From positions 62,001 to 126,000 of the IMG/VR virus record IMGVR_UViG_3300017763_003471: a DNA stretch of 64,000 nt. One strand, 5' to 3'. A program made the position numbers and the translations under genes. A model generated the notes under the pieces. The model was not told the DNA's origin. It saw nothing but the letters and a program-made list of their open reading frames with translations, and ran no database searches. This DNA is from a virus. This document shows, piece by piece, positions 8,640-16,796 of the stretch. Position 1 is the stretch's first letter, and each line of letters opens with the position of its first letter.

Positions 8640-9206
8640 TTATTTGTTCAAAATAGTGCTAAAAGGCTTGCTATTTTTCTCTCTTTTTATGTCTTTTACA
8701 GAACCCATGTTTATTAGTACTGTATCTCTGAAATGTTTGCGTTTATTTGCATATGAATGGTGACTAGATGTAGATGGAACAAATGACATTGCTCTATTTT
8801 CTTTCCATTCTACGTTTCCAACAATTCTTGCTTTTGGATCACTACTTTCGTGGAATACTGTACCTTGATTGAACTTACCAACATATAATACTGTTGATAA
8901 TCGTTTCCAAGGAGAATCATTATGATTCTTATATTCAGCATGTGGATACTGTCTATTTGCCCATATGATATAATCATTAGGTGTCATTTCTTTTGCTGAT
9001 GCATTTGGTACTTGTTCAAGTAAAGTATTACGTATCTTTTCTAACTCATTACCAAAATGTTTTCTTATTTCATCTGTTTCTGGTAGCCCAGATAAACCAC
9101 CTGGGTAAGTTTCCATGTTTGTCTTAATTCTATCGTATAACTCTTGAGGTAAAAAGTTATCTATAATTGCATGGGGGAACGGGTTCTCATAATACTTTAT
9201 ATACAT
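8640..9206 (-). CDS. 2OG-Fe(II) dioxygenase, prolyl-4-hydroxylase-like
   Basis: 188 residues. The double-stranded beta-helix signature is visible: HND at about residue 92-94 in YKNHNDSPWKRLSTVLYVG gives the first two iron ligands, HHSY near 150 the third, and an Arg nearby (HFRDTV) should bind 2-oxoglutarate. The N-terminus FPHAIIDNFLP is typical of phage oxygenases of this group. It hydroxylates an unknown substrate. The start overlaps the IscU stop (TAATG at 9206), so the two are translated together. Confidence 0.82.
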   Translation of the reverse strand: MYIKYYENPFPHAIIDNFLPQELYDRIKTNMETYPGGLSGLPETDEIRKHFGNELEKIRNTLLEQVPNASAKEMTPNDYIIWANRQYPHAEYKNHNDSPWKRLSTVLYVGKFNQGTVFHESSDPKARIVGNVEWKENRAMSFVPSTSSHHSYANKRKHFRDTVLINMGSVKDIKREKNSKPFSTILNK

Positions 9207-9586
9207 TATCTGTGGTACTTTCTTTTAAAATCTTCTATTGCGGATTTAATCGCATCTTCGGCTAAAACACTGCAATGTATTTTTACTGGAGGTAAAGATA
9301 ACTCATCTACTATGTCCATGTTTTTAATTTCTTGAGCCTCTTTCAATGTCTTACCCTTAACCATTTCAGTTACTAAACTTGAACTTGCTATTGCACTTCC
9401 GCAACCATAAGTTTTAAATTTAGCATCTTTTATAACTCCGTCTTCAACTTGTATCTGTAAACGCATTACGTCACCACATGCCGGCGCTCCTACCATCCCA
9501 GTTCCAACTTTATCTACACTGGGATCGAAACGACCTACATTACGTGGATTGTTATAATGGTCCATTACTTTTTTACTGTATGCCAT
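9206..9586 (-). CDS. iscU: IscU Fe-S cluster scaffold
   Basis: 126 residues, full length, colinear with bacterial IscU. All three cluster cysteines are present (C37 in PACGDV, C62 in TYGCGS, C105 in KIHCS), with D39 and the HscA-binding motif LPPVK at 98-102. It should assemble 2Fe-2S clusters using sulfur from a host IscS, since no cysteine desulfurase is seen. The other Fe-S genes lie 13 kb away at 22.7-24.6 kb. A TATAAATA late motif is 27 bp upstream. Confidence 0.96.
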   Translation of the reverse strand: MAYSKKVMDHYNNPRNVGRFDPSVDKVGTGMVGAPACGDVMRLQIQVEDGVIKDAKFKTYGCGSAIASSSLVTEMVKGKTLKEAQEIKNMDIVDELSLPPVKIHCSVLAEDAIKSAIEDFKRKYHR

Positions 9587-9612
9587 ATCTTTTATGTGTA
9601 GTGATAATATAG

Positions 9613-9620
9613 TATTTATA
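9613..9620 (-). promoter_or_regulatory. T4-like late promoter motif
   Basis: TATAAATA on the minus strand, 27 bp before the iscU start at 9586, immediately after the transporter gene and its hairpin. Confidence 0.6.
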
Positions 9621-9625
9621 TGGAA

Positions 9626-9651
9626 ATGCTCCCCTATTTCTAGGAGAGCAT
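9626..9651 (-). terminator. Terminator hairpin after the symporter gene
   Basis: Nine-bp stem ATGCTCTCC / GGGGAGCAT (one G-U) on the minus strand, right after the stop at 9659. The following T run is short, so termination may be partial. Confidence 0.6.
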
Positions 9652-9658
9652 CATTTCT

Positions 9659-11146
9659 TTATTTGATTGTTGGTCTAATATATGTTAGTGCAATAAAGAT
9701 TACACCAGATACAATTAAACCAGGAACGATTGGTTCAACAAAGTTATACACACCAATATCATATGTGATACCAGTGAACAACTTTGATTCTTTGAAGTGT
9801 ACGAATAGTACCCAACCGATACTTGTTACTGCACCACCAATAAAACTTGCAAGTGCATGACGACCATTAGATAGTCCTCTTGCCATTCCAATGACTAGTG
9901 GTAACATACTTGCACCAATGATACCAAAGTATAATGCAGTAGCACGTGCAATAATTGCCATTTGCCCATTGAATTGAATTGTCATCCAAAGTGCTAGTAA
10001 AATAACTGCAACCATCGAACCATATGCTACTTTAAGACTTGGTGTCTTTGTAGATATAATATCATTGGCTATTGTTGTTGATAACAAATGCATCAAACTA
10101 TTAAGAGTTGTAAACGCCGCCGCCAAAATAGTTAAGAATAAAGCACTAGAAACCCATGCTGGGAACCCTGTCTTAATCCAATAAGGAACAATACTAGCAG
10201 TTCCTCCAGCCGCTTGTGCAACTGTCATACCTTCTGTAGCAAACGTATATGAGTTGGCAGAGATTGCCGCTAACATAAACGTTATGATTGCTAGACCTGG
10301 GATAATAACACCCCAATTTGCAATAGTTTTAAAACTCTTTTCATCTTTAGCCATCATCCAACGTGTTTGTAGTTGAGGTAAAGTGATAAGTCCTACTGGA
10401 ATAGTGAATACTAGTAATGTAGTAATCATTAACCAGCCTCTAGACCAAAACTCTGGCCAGCTAGTAAATCCTGTAAAACTAAGTTTACGCAATCCATCAT
10501 CTTCTGGTACTAGTAACCATGCATCTGATAAGTTATCCCAAAAACCGGGAGCCTGCATATGCACGAATACTGTGATTGCTAATACGACAAGTGACCCTGC
10601 AATGACAATGACACCTTGTACCATATCATTTTTAAGTACAGAACTCATTCCACCGTATGCGATAGTTCCAAAAACTAGAATACTAAAACCAACTACTGCT
10701 AAAGTAAAGTCAATTCCTGTAAATGCAGTAATAAATTTACCGACACCTATAAGAACTGCAACACAATAGAATGGGATCAATCCCACAGTAATGAGTGCTA
10801 GTAATTTTGAAATCATTGGTGTGTTATAATGTTTACCAATCATTTCAATATACGTTTTGGCTTTAATTTTCTTGTTAGCTTTGTATACCTTTGGACCTAT
10901 ATAAACAGTCGCAAGATATATAAGACCCACAAATGGAATAATCATTGTGAGTGGAATAGAAAATCCAATCCAACCAGCTAGACCTCCAAAGCCTATGATA
11001 GCAGACGTTGAAATTAACGTTGCTCCATAAGAAAGCCCAAGGTTCATATTGCTATCTGATGTTGTCAGAAAGTAATTATCCCCTTTAGACTTGTAGGCTA
11101 CAAATCCTACGGCTACAATGAATAGTAGCATTAATGTTATGTTCAT
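9659..11146 (-). CDS. Sodium:solute symporter (SSS family)
   Basis: 495 residues with about 12-13 hydrophobic segments over the whole length, normal for the PutP/SglT family of inner-membrane sodium-coupled transporters. The region GATLISTSAIIGFGGLAGW matches the conserved first core helix, and AAAFTTLNSLMHLLSTTIANDI the later helix that helps form the sodium site. Substrate cannot be read from sequence; the family carries proline, sugars, carboxylates, urea and osmolytes. Start at 11146 follows AAGGAGGAC. A whole transporter is rare in a phage and suggests a metabolic role during infection. Confidence 0.92.
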   Translation of the reverse strand: MNITLMLLFIVAVGFVAYKSKGDNYFLTTSDSNMNLGLSYGATLISTSAIIGFGGLAGWIGFSIPLTMIIPFVGLIYLATVYIGPKVYKANKKIKAKTYIEMIGKHYNTPMISKLLALITVGLIPFYCVAVLIGVGKFITAFTGIDFTLAVVGFSILVFGTIAYGGMSSVLKNDMVQGVIVIAGSLVVLAITVFVHMQAPGFWDNLSDAWLLVPEDDGLRKLSFTGFTSWPEFWSRGWLMITTLLVFTIPVGLITLPQLQTRWMMAKDEKSFKTIANWGVIIPGLAIITFMLAAISANSYTFATEGMTVAQAAGGTASIVPYWIKTGFPAWVSSALFLTILAAAFTTLNSLMHLLSTTIANDIISTKTPSLKVAYGSMVAVILLALWMTIQFNGQMAIIARATALYFGIIGASMLPLVIGMARGLSNGRHALASFIGGAVTSIGWVLFVHFKESKLFTGITYDIGVYNFVEPIVPGLIVSGVIFIALTYIRPTIK

Positions 11147-11179
11147 AAATTGTCCTCCTTAGACATTTCTTATATTTTT

Positions 11180-11256
11180 TGGCGGGAGTGAAGGGACTCG
11201 AACCCTCGGCCTCTTGCGTGACAGGCAAGCGTTCTAACCAACTGAACTACACCCCC
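11180..11256 (-). tRNA. tRNA-Asp(GTC)
   Basis: Complete cloverleaf on the minus strand: acceptor GGGGGTG/CACTCCC, anticodon loop CTGTCAC in a CTTGC/GCAAG stem, T-loop TTCGAGT, discriminator G and encoded CCA. Confidence 0.95.
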
Positions 11257-11282
11257 AATAATCTAATGATTATTAAGAGTAA

Positions 11283-11312
11283 ATTATATCATACTTTAGT
11301 AGTAAAAGTCAA
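11283..11312 (-). promoter_or_regulatory. Sigma70-type promoter for tRNA-Asp and symporter
   Basis: -35 TTGACT (11307-11312), 18-bp spacer, -10 TATAAT (11283-11288). The -35 precedes the tRNA-Asp gene by about 50 bp. The spacer lacks the CACGA palindrome. Confidence 0.6.
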
Positions 11313-11315
11313 TAC

Positions 11316-11510
11316 TTATTTGACTTGAATTTCTACTTCTCTTGTTGTTTTTACGGGAATACAGTCTATTGTTGCATTTTTGTGAGTAACTAAGACTGAG
11401 GCCGTTGATAATTCTTCTACACAGGCATCTAATGTATCAAACGTGTCTATGTGATAATAGTCCATGTTTTGATTTCCTGCTAATTGTAACCATATGAGTA
11501 TCCATACCAT
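11316..11510 (-). CDS. Small protein with N-terminal hydrophobic segment (64 aa)
   Basis: AAGGAGAGG stands 6 bp before the ATG at 11510. The first ~12 residues (MVWILIWLQLAG) are hydrophobic and may be a short signal or anchor; the rest has two cysteines and a beta-strand C-terminus. It lies between tRNA-Asp and tRNA-Ala. No family recognised. Confidence 0.7.
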   Translation of the reverse strand: MVWILIWLQLAGNQNMDYYHIDTFDTLDACVEELSTASVLVTHKNATIDCIPVKTTREVEIQVK

Positions 11511-11530
11511 ATTCCTCTCCTTTTATGTTA

Positions 11531-11606
11531 TGGTGGAGCATGAGGGAGTCGAACCCACGACCTCCTGAATGCAAATCAGGCGCTCTCCCAACTGAGCTAA
11601 TGCCCC
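11531..11606 (-). tRNA. tRNA-Ala(TGC)
   Basis: Acceptor GGGGCAT/ATGCTCC, anticodon loop TTTGCAT between CCTGA and TCAGG, normal T arm, discriminator A with encoded CCA. Confidence 0.96.
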
Positions 11607-11613
11607 TTAGAAA

Positions 11614-11688
11614 TGGAGCGGGCGATGAGATTCGAACTCACGACAACCTCGTTGGCAACGAGGGACTCTACCACTGAGTTACGCCCGC
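11614..11688 (-). tRNA. tRNA-Gly(GCC)
   Basis: Acceptor GCGGGCG/CGCCCGC, anticodon loop TTGCCAA between CCTCG and CGAGG, discriminator T and encoded CCA. It lies 7 bp from tRNA-Ala and shares its promoter. Confidence 0.96.
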
Positions 11689-11719
11689 TTTTCTATTGAC
11701 TTCGTATTATTTATCATGT

Positions 11720-11748
11720 ATAATATCAGTATATAAATATATTGTCAA
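11720..11748 (-). promoter_or_regulatory. Sigma70-type promoter of the tRNA cluster
   Basis: -35 TTGACA (11743-11748), 17-bp spacer, -10 TATTAT (11720-11725), reading into tRNA-Gly. The plus-strand late motif at 11732-11739 lies inside this spacer, so the divergent promoters overlap. Confidence 0.65.
11732..11739 (+). promoter_or_regulatory. T4-like late promoter motif for the plus-strand cassette
   Basis: TATAAATA, 12 bp before the ATG at 11751. Transcription would start close to the start codon, giving a nearly leaderless message. Confidence 0.5.
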
Positions 11749-11750
11749 GC

Positions 11751-12290
11751 ATGATTATTACTAAGGAACTACATATAGTAACACCCGAACTTGAAAACTT
11801 TCTAAAAACATGTGAAGCAAAAGGCTTCAACAATAATAGCACATTGGAAGATATGAAGTTTGATTGGTGTTTAGAACAAGGTGGTATGTGGCATGCAACC
11901 TACGTTGATGAACGTATGGTTAGTGTCAGCGGAATACATCCATGGGCTAATGGGTGGAGAGCATTGTTTAGAGGTGTACAGACTGAAAGTAAAAAGATAG
12001 GGTTGAATAGACATCACATGCAAAGTTATTGCTTTCATAGTCAGCTACCATATCAAATAGATTATGCATCAAGTAAAGAAACAGATTTAGATAACCTATT
12101 CATTTATATCACTACAAATACTGAACATGATGCAAGTGGAAAGATGAATAGAATTGATAAAACATTTTATCATTTAGAAAAGATAGACCTAGTTAAGAAC
12201 TTAGGTGTAAGTGAAATTTTTAGTGTTAATCAAAACACATGGATATTAAACGTAGAAAAATATAATGAAATTAGAAGACAGTATAACTAA
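11751..12290 (+). CDS. GNAT-acetyltransferase-like protein
   Basis: 179 residues from the ATG at 11751 (a TTG at 11742 would add three residues). The middle, WHATYVDERMVSVSGIHPW, and the spacing of strands resemble the GNAT fold core, but the acetyl-CoA P-loop is not obvious, so the family call is tentative. First gene of the plus-strand cassette; its 3' end overlaps the adenylate-forming gene by 26 bp. No ribosome site is visible, consistent with a leaderless message from the late motif. Confidence 0.6.
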   Translation: MIITKELHIVTPELENFLKTCEAKGFNNNSTLEDMKFDWCLEQGGMWHATYVDERMVSVSGIHPWANGWRALFRGVQTESKKIGLNRHHMQSYCFHSQLPYQIDYASSKETDLDNLFIYITTNTEHDASGKMNRIDKTFYHLEKIDLVKNLGVSEIFSVNQNTWILNVEKYNEIRRQYN

Positions 12291-12975
12291 AAACGAATTT
12301 GATGATATGATTATGGAGGGCTGTATACTACAAAGTAGTGGTTCAACAGGTACTCCTAAGAATATCTTTCAGCCACCAGAAAAGTTAAGATATGCGAATG
12401 CTATTGCTAGAGAAGTGCAAGGCATAGATAAGGACAGTAAGATATTAACCGTATGTACATTAAAACATGCAGGTGGATTACTGGCACAAACATTACCAGG
12501 TTATGAAGTCAATGCAGAAATTGAAGTAGAAAAGTTTAATGCATTTTCTTGGGTAAGAAAGATAAAAGATTTTACGCACAGTCACTTAACACCTGATATG
12601 GCAAGAGCGATAATGAAGACAAAGAGTTTCGATAGTCTAAACTTAGAAGATAAAATCATTATGTGTGGCAGTGACAGAGTACAAAGTGGCATTATACAAA
12701 ACTTTATTGATAGAGGTGCAATCTTTATTGTTAATTGGGGTATGACAGAAGTTGGTCCAGTTGCAATCAATAGAACATTTGTGCCTGGTATAAAAGTACA
12801 GACAACAGAAACAATAATGGGTAGTGAAACTCATTGTGATACAAAGATTGTCGATGGTGAACTATATGTAAAAGGTGACATATGTGTTTATGACGATTGG
12901 TTTGCTACAGGCGACATAGTTGCAAAAGAAGATGGTCACTATTATTATATGGGAAGAAAGAGTGTTAGACGGTAG
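12265..12975 (+). CDS. Minimal adenylate-forming (AMP-binding) enzyme
   Basis: 236 residues, about half the usual size of the ANL superfamily. It has the P-loop SSGSTGTPK at 24-32, the GMTEVGP motif (aromatic/TE, adenine pocket) near residue 160, and ATGD near 215 (ribose Asp), ending at the hinge GRKSVRR. The N-terminal ~150 residues and the mobile C-terminal domain of normal enzymes are missing. It probably activates a carboxylate as acyl-AMP; a partner must do the second half-reaction. Overlaps both neighbours, so expression is coupled. Confidence 0.85.
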   Translation: MKLEDSITKNEFDDMIMEGCILQSSGSTGTPKNIFQPPEKLRYANAIAREVQGIDKDSKILTVCTLKHAGGLLAQTLPGYEVNAEIEVEKFNAFSWVRKIKDFTHSHLTPDMARAIMKTKSFDSLNLEDKIIMCGSDRVQSGIIQNFIDRGAIFIVNWGMTEVGPVAINRTFVPGIKVQTTETIMGSETHCDTKIVDGELYVKGDICVYDDWFATGDIVAKEDGHYYYMGRKSVRR

Positions 12976-13717
12976 TAGATTAATATTCATATCATTTGAA
13001 CAAGGAAACAAAGGACACAGAGTAGGTCGTGTAATATCTTGTCTACCTGATATACATTGGTATAGTCATAAAGATAATGGAATTAATCCTTGGAACATTC
13101 ATTTCAAACATACAGATATCAGACAAAGATATGCAAGTAAATATCACTATGATAGATTAGTACCAAAAGGTGCTTTACCTCCACTACATGATTACGTAAA
13201 AGATTTTATACCTGATGAAGAATATTATTACAATAGATTCTTCTATCCACGTTTTGAAAAGATGGGTGGTCGAGAATTAATGAAGAAGAATAGATTAGTT
13301 TTCTGTACACATGAACACCCGATTAAATTAAATAAAAGATTTCCTAAAGCAAAGATAATAAATCTAATAGGTGATGATTATACTATCGCCTCAAGATATA
13401 CAGAAACTACTGCACTATTCCCAGGTCATGTTAAAATGAAATGGGTAGGAGGAGAGAATACTGTATACGGTAAAAAACTGCAAACTATATCAAAAGAGTT
13501 AGGTTCTGATTTTACTGTAAGAGATATATGGGCGTGGGATAAATATAAAACAAAGTACATGGACAAATACGATGATGAATATTGGGAACATGTATACTCT
13601 CCTATTGCAGAAAGAAGTTGGGATAGAGAATCTTATAGCCATGATAACGTATTAACTATTTCGCCAAATAGATATAGTAAATGGCGAAGAATAAAGAGAT
13701 TTTTAGATGGTAGATGA
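12962..13717 (+). CDS. Sulfotransferase-like P-loop protein 1
   Basis: 251 residues from a GTG at 12962, which leaves a 14-bp overlap; an upstream ATG at 12920 would lie inside the previous gene. Strand-loop start LIFISFEQGNKGHRVGRVIS corresponds to the PAPS 5'-phosphosulfate loop, and THEHPIKLNKRFPKAKIINLIGDD to the 3'-phosphate-binding strand and helix. The glycine-rich loop is less canonical than in the two paralogues. Acceptor unknown. Confidence 0.6.
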   Translation: MLDGSRLIFISFEQGNKGHRVGRVISCLPDIHWYSHKDNGINPWNIHFKHTDIRQRYASKYHYDRLVPKGALPPLHDYVKDFIPDEEYYYNRFFYPRFEKMGGRELMKKNRLVFCTHEHPIKLNKRFPKAKIINLIGDDYTIASRYTETTALFPGHVKMKWVGGENTVYGKKLQTISKELGSDFTVRDIWAWDKYKTKYMDKYDDEYWEHVYSPIAERSWDRESYSHDNVLTISPNRYSKWRRIKRFLDGR

Positions 13718-14420
13718 AAGTAAATTGATATTTTTCACAGGTGCTCCTGGAAGTAAATGGAGTGCAGTCAGTAATGTATTGTCTATGACAAAAAAGATTA
13801 ACATCAATACTACTGATAGAAATGCAGATAGAGAATATACTCACCCAACTAAGTTTAATAAGGCACAACACTTAGGAAGTTATTTCGGTACAGGTATGGA
13901 ACTAGGTGAAGGCTGGCATGAGATTAATAAGTTTACAAAACAAGAAATCTTAAATGAAATAGACAAAGCCTGGAAAGAAGAAAAGCCAACTGAATATAGA
14001 ATTGTAAAATCACATATGATATCTAACAATTTAGATTTCATTGCAGAGACTTTTCCTAAAAGTAAAATAATGATTGTATTCAGACCAATTGAAAGTTGTT
14101 ACAGAGGTTGGTTCGGAGCAGGGGGCTTCGATATAACTTATCCAAAGTATCATAATCATTACAAAGATGAAGAAACTGCACGTGAATATATTAAAGAAGA
14201 AACTAAAGATGCTAGACAATGGATATTTAACAGAAACTTAACAGTACATACTGCAACAAGTAAACATTGGAAAGACTATTGGGATATAACTGATAGTGAG
14301 AATAGATTTATAAAAAGTATAGAAGGTTATTTCTTCGAAAAGAATGATCCTAGTAGGGACGTTACGTTAGACACTCATATTGCTTATTATAACTTTGATA
14401 GGATAGATGAAAGATTATAA
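13707..14420 (+). CDS. Sulfotransferase-like P-loop protein 2
   Basis: 237 residues. LIFFTGAPGSKWSAVSNVL gives the 5'-phosphosulfate loop near the N-terminus, and VKSHMISNNLDFIAETFPKSKIMIVFRP (residues ~95-125) the conserved strand with the Lys/His that in sulfotransferases contact substrate and the FRP segment before the 3'-phosphate site. Overlaps its upstream neighbour by 11 bp and its downstream one as TAATG. Paralogue of 15493-16194. Confidence 0.72.
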   Translation: MVDESKLIFFTGAPGSKWSAVSNVLSMTKKININTTDRNADREYTHPTKFNKAQHLGSYFGTGMELGEGWHEINKFTKQEILNEIDKAWKEEKPTEYRIVKSHMISNNLDFIAETFPKSKIMIVFRPIESCYRGWFGAGGFDITYPKYHNHYKDEETAREYIKEETKDARQWIFNRNLTVHTATSKHWKDYWDITDSENRFIKSIEGYFFEKNDPSRDVTLDTHIAYYNFDRIDERL

Positions 14421-15511
14421 TGACAAAACTAAAATATGCAATCGTTGTACTTAAAAATGGAAATGAACACCACGATAAGATTGCTCTAAATTACACACAA
14501 TTAAGTTTAGATTATCAAGAATGTAATAGATTACCAACAGAAAATCAAGTTGATTATTATGTAATGGACAGTTACACTTACTTACATGACTATGATATTG
14601 TTATGGTTGTTAATGCTGGAACTATATTCTTGTGGGGTGCATATGAACATCATTATAAAGAAATGATAGAAGCATCAAAGCATGAGTATATACATTTTAG
14701 TGATGATGTTTGGTTTCATAAACCATTGGGCGAAGGTACAACCCATGTAAAAGCAAAGTTTATTCACAAGTTAAACACAGATAGTGCAGAAGAATTTTAT
14801 AATAGCCATGATATCATTTTAACAAGTTTAATTGATGATAGTAATATTACATATCTAATGCACAATGAAATACCAAATTACGGAAATGTAACTAAGCCAG
14901 TTGATTGGGCAATAACAGTAAGTAGTGGATTTTTCATTAACTGTATATTAGACCATCATGGGTTTAATGAGAAGTCTGTAATACATCATGTCGATATCTC
15001 AAAGATAAGTCTTCATGTTCACAAGTATACTATTGAAAATTGGGATGGAAATGATTTTGAATCATGGATAGAACATCTTAACAATAAATTTCCTAGTATG
15101 TCACTTTGGAATAGAAAGAAATTTACTAGTGAAGATAGAAAATGGAAAGTCGTATGGGAAGATGTACAGAATCATTTTGGAGACAAATGGCAAGAACACT
15201 GGAACAAATACAAAAGTTTAAATCATAAGTGGCATAGAATGAATATAAAAGATATTAGTTCTATTGATACTAATGGACAAGGAATAATATGGTGGGACGG
15301 AGCATTAAAAAGAATACCAAGTAACTTACTAAAGACAAGTAAACAGAGTTATCAAAATGCAATAGACTTCTTATGGAGATTACCAGAAGATACAATATGC
15401 TATGGGAACGACCACTGCAATTTACAATTCGATGGTATAAGTTCTAAACTAGCACTTAAAAAAGTTCTATCACACAATAGTAGAGAAAAATTATGGACGG
15501 ACAAGATTTAA
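14420..15511 (+). CDS. Unknown cassette protein (363 aa), glycosyltransferase-like in part
   Basis: No firm family. The N-terminal ~110 residues (KYAIVVLKNGN, then YDIVMVVNAGTIFLWG) look like a Rossmann-type alpha/beta fold with an Asp/Asn pair where glycosyltransferases place DxD. The C-terminal part is rich in His and Trp. It sits between two sulfotransferase-like genes with overlapping ends, so it should act in the same pathway. Confidence 0.6.
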   Translation: MTKLKYAIVVLKNGNEHHDKIALNYTQLSLDYQECNRLPTENQVDYYVMDSYTYLHDYDIVMVVNAGTIFLWGAYEHHYKEMIEASKHEYIHFSDDVWFHKPLGEGTTHVKAKFIHKLNTDSAEEFYNSHDIILTSLIDDSNITYLMHNEIPNYGNVTKPVDWAITVSSGFFINCILDHHGFNEKSVIHHVDISKISLHVHKYTIENWDGNDFESWIEHLNNKFPSMSLWNRKKFTSEDRKWKVVWEDVQNHFGDKWQEHWNKYKSLNHKWHRMNIKDISSIDTNGQGIIWWDGALKRIPSNLLKTSKQSYQNAIDFLWRLPEDTICYGNDHCNLQFDGISSKLALKKVLSHNSREKLWTDKI

Positions 15512-16194
15512 TATTGGCAACGGGTGCTCCTGGAAGTAGATGGAGTGGCACCTTACGTGCTATTAGTACTAATCCAAATATTAATATTAGTGATGAAAGA
15601 AGCGAACTAGAATACGCCAGAGACTATGTTACACCTAATGGTAAAACAAAACAGTATGGTTGGCATCGAGGTGCTTATTGGGGTCCATATCATAATCAAG
15701 GTCAAAGATTTGATAATCTACAAGATATGACAAAAGATGAAATTATAAAAGAATTCAAAAAGCCATATAAAGATTTTAACTATGGTGTTAAGATAATAAA
15801 AAGTCATTGGTTTGCATATCATCTTCCTTTACTACAAGACTTATTTCCAAAATCAAAGATTATGGCTGTGTATATGCCATCTGATTTTTGTTTTGATTGG
15901 TGGAGAAACAAAGTAGGTGGTTGGGATATATCGTATCCACATTATGATTGGTACGAAAATGATGCACGTATGATTAAACAAATTAATATAGAAAATACAA
16001 ATATAGAAAACTTCTTTGATTTACAACAACTATCAATATATGAAGTGTTTGAAAAACTTGGTCTACCATCTGAATTTAGAAGTGAAGAAGAATTAATTTC
16101 ACAAGATTCTAAATTGAAAGATTTAACTAAGAACAAAGATTATAAAAAAGTTCTGGATAACACAGTACATCGTAGTTTTACTGGTATAAAATAA
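15493..16194 (+). CDS. Sulfotransferase-like P-loop protein 3
   Basis: 233 residues. LILATGAPGSRWSGTLRAI is nearly the same loop as in protein 2, and IIKSHWFAYHLPLLQDLFPKSKIMAVY repeats its second motif, followed by FDWWRNKVGGWDISYPHYDW where protein 2 has YRGWFGAGGFDITYPKY. The two are clearly paralogues. Stop and next start overlap (TAATG). Confidence 0.72.
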   Translation: MDGQDLILATGAPGSRWSGTLRAISTNPNINISDERSELEYARDYVTPNGKTKQYGWHRGAYWGPYHNQGQRFDNLQDMTKDEIIKEFKKPYKDFNYGVKIIKSHWFAYHLPLLQDLFPKSKIMAVYMPSDFCFDWWRNKVGGWDISYPHYDWYENDARMIKQINIENTNIENFFDLQQLSIYEVFEKLGLPSEFRSEEELISQDSKLKDLTKNKDYKKVLDNTVHRSFTGIK

Positions 16195-16781
16195 TGAAAG
16201 ACATACCTAACTCTGGAACATATGTAATGATGTTGAGTGGCGGACTTGATAGTGCGTTGCTCTCTTATCTAGTTCTAAAAGAGTTACCAAATACAAAGCT
16301 GGTCTTAAGTAGTGTATGTCATCAATCTTTAAATTACTATAATCTATTTAATGTAATAGCAATTACGAATTGGTTACATGCAAGATTTCCAAACAGAATT
16401 GAAGAACATTATATTGGATACTATAAAGACAGAAATGAAGCACGAAACAACAGAACCAAAACTAGAGATAGACTTATTAATAAACATCAAGCATCAGGTA
16501 TCTTAACTGGTATGACACTTAATCCCTCTGAATTAATGACAGAAGGACGTGATGAAAGTAGAGACAAAAAGCGAGAAATTAGAGTAATCTCATCACATGG
16601 GGTATATCATTATCGTCCGTTTATAAATAGTACTAAACAAACGGTAGCAGAATTATATAACGAACATAATTTACAAGACCTAGCAAACTTAACTATCAGT
16701 TGTGAAAGTGAAAGTCTGCCTAGACCATGTAAAGAATGTTGGTGGTGTAAAGAGAAGTATTGGGCTTTCGGTTACTATTAA
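16194..16781 (+). CDS. QueC-like PP-loop ATPase
   Basis: 195 residues. SGGLDS at 15-20 is the PP-loop (N-type ATP pyrophosphatase). The C-terminus has four cysteines, C170-x8-C179-x2-C182-x2-C185, the same spacing as the zinc site of 7-cyano-7-deazaguanine synthase QueC. QueC turns a carboxylate into an amide and then a nitrile via an acyl-AMP. No FolE, QueD or QueE is next to it, so it may instead amidate or nitrilate another acid made in this cassette. Family is clear, substrate is not. Confidence 0.85.
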   Translation: MKDIPNSGTYVMMLSGGLDSALLSYLVLKELPNTKLVLSSVCHQSLNYYNLFNVIAITNWLHARFPNRIEEHYIGYYKDRNEARNNRTKTRDRLINKHQASGILTGMTLNPSELMTEGRDESRDKKREIRVISSHGVYHYRPFINSTKQTVAELYNEHNLQDLANLTISCESESLPRPCKECWWCKEKYWAFGYY

Positions 16782-16796
16782 TGTAAAGGACACGAA

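Noticed and set aside
7861-8640. Avoidance of GANTC as a second restriction signal
   Set aside because: GANTC occurs in several promoters and tRNAs, so it is not avoided in the way GCWGC is.
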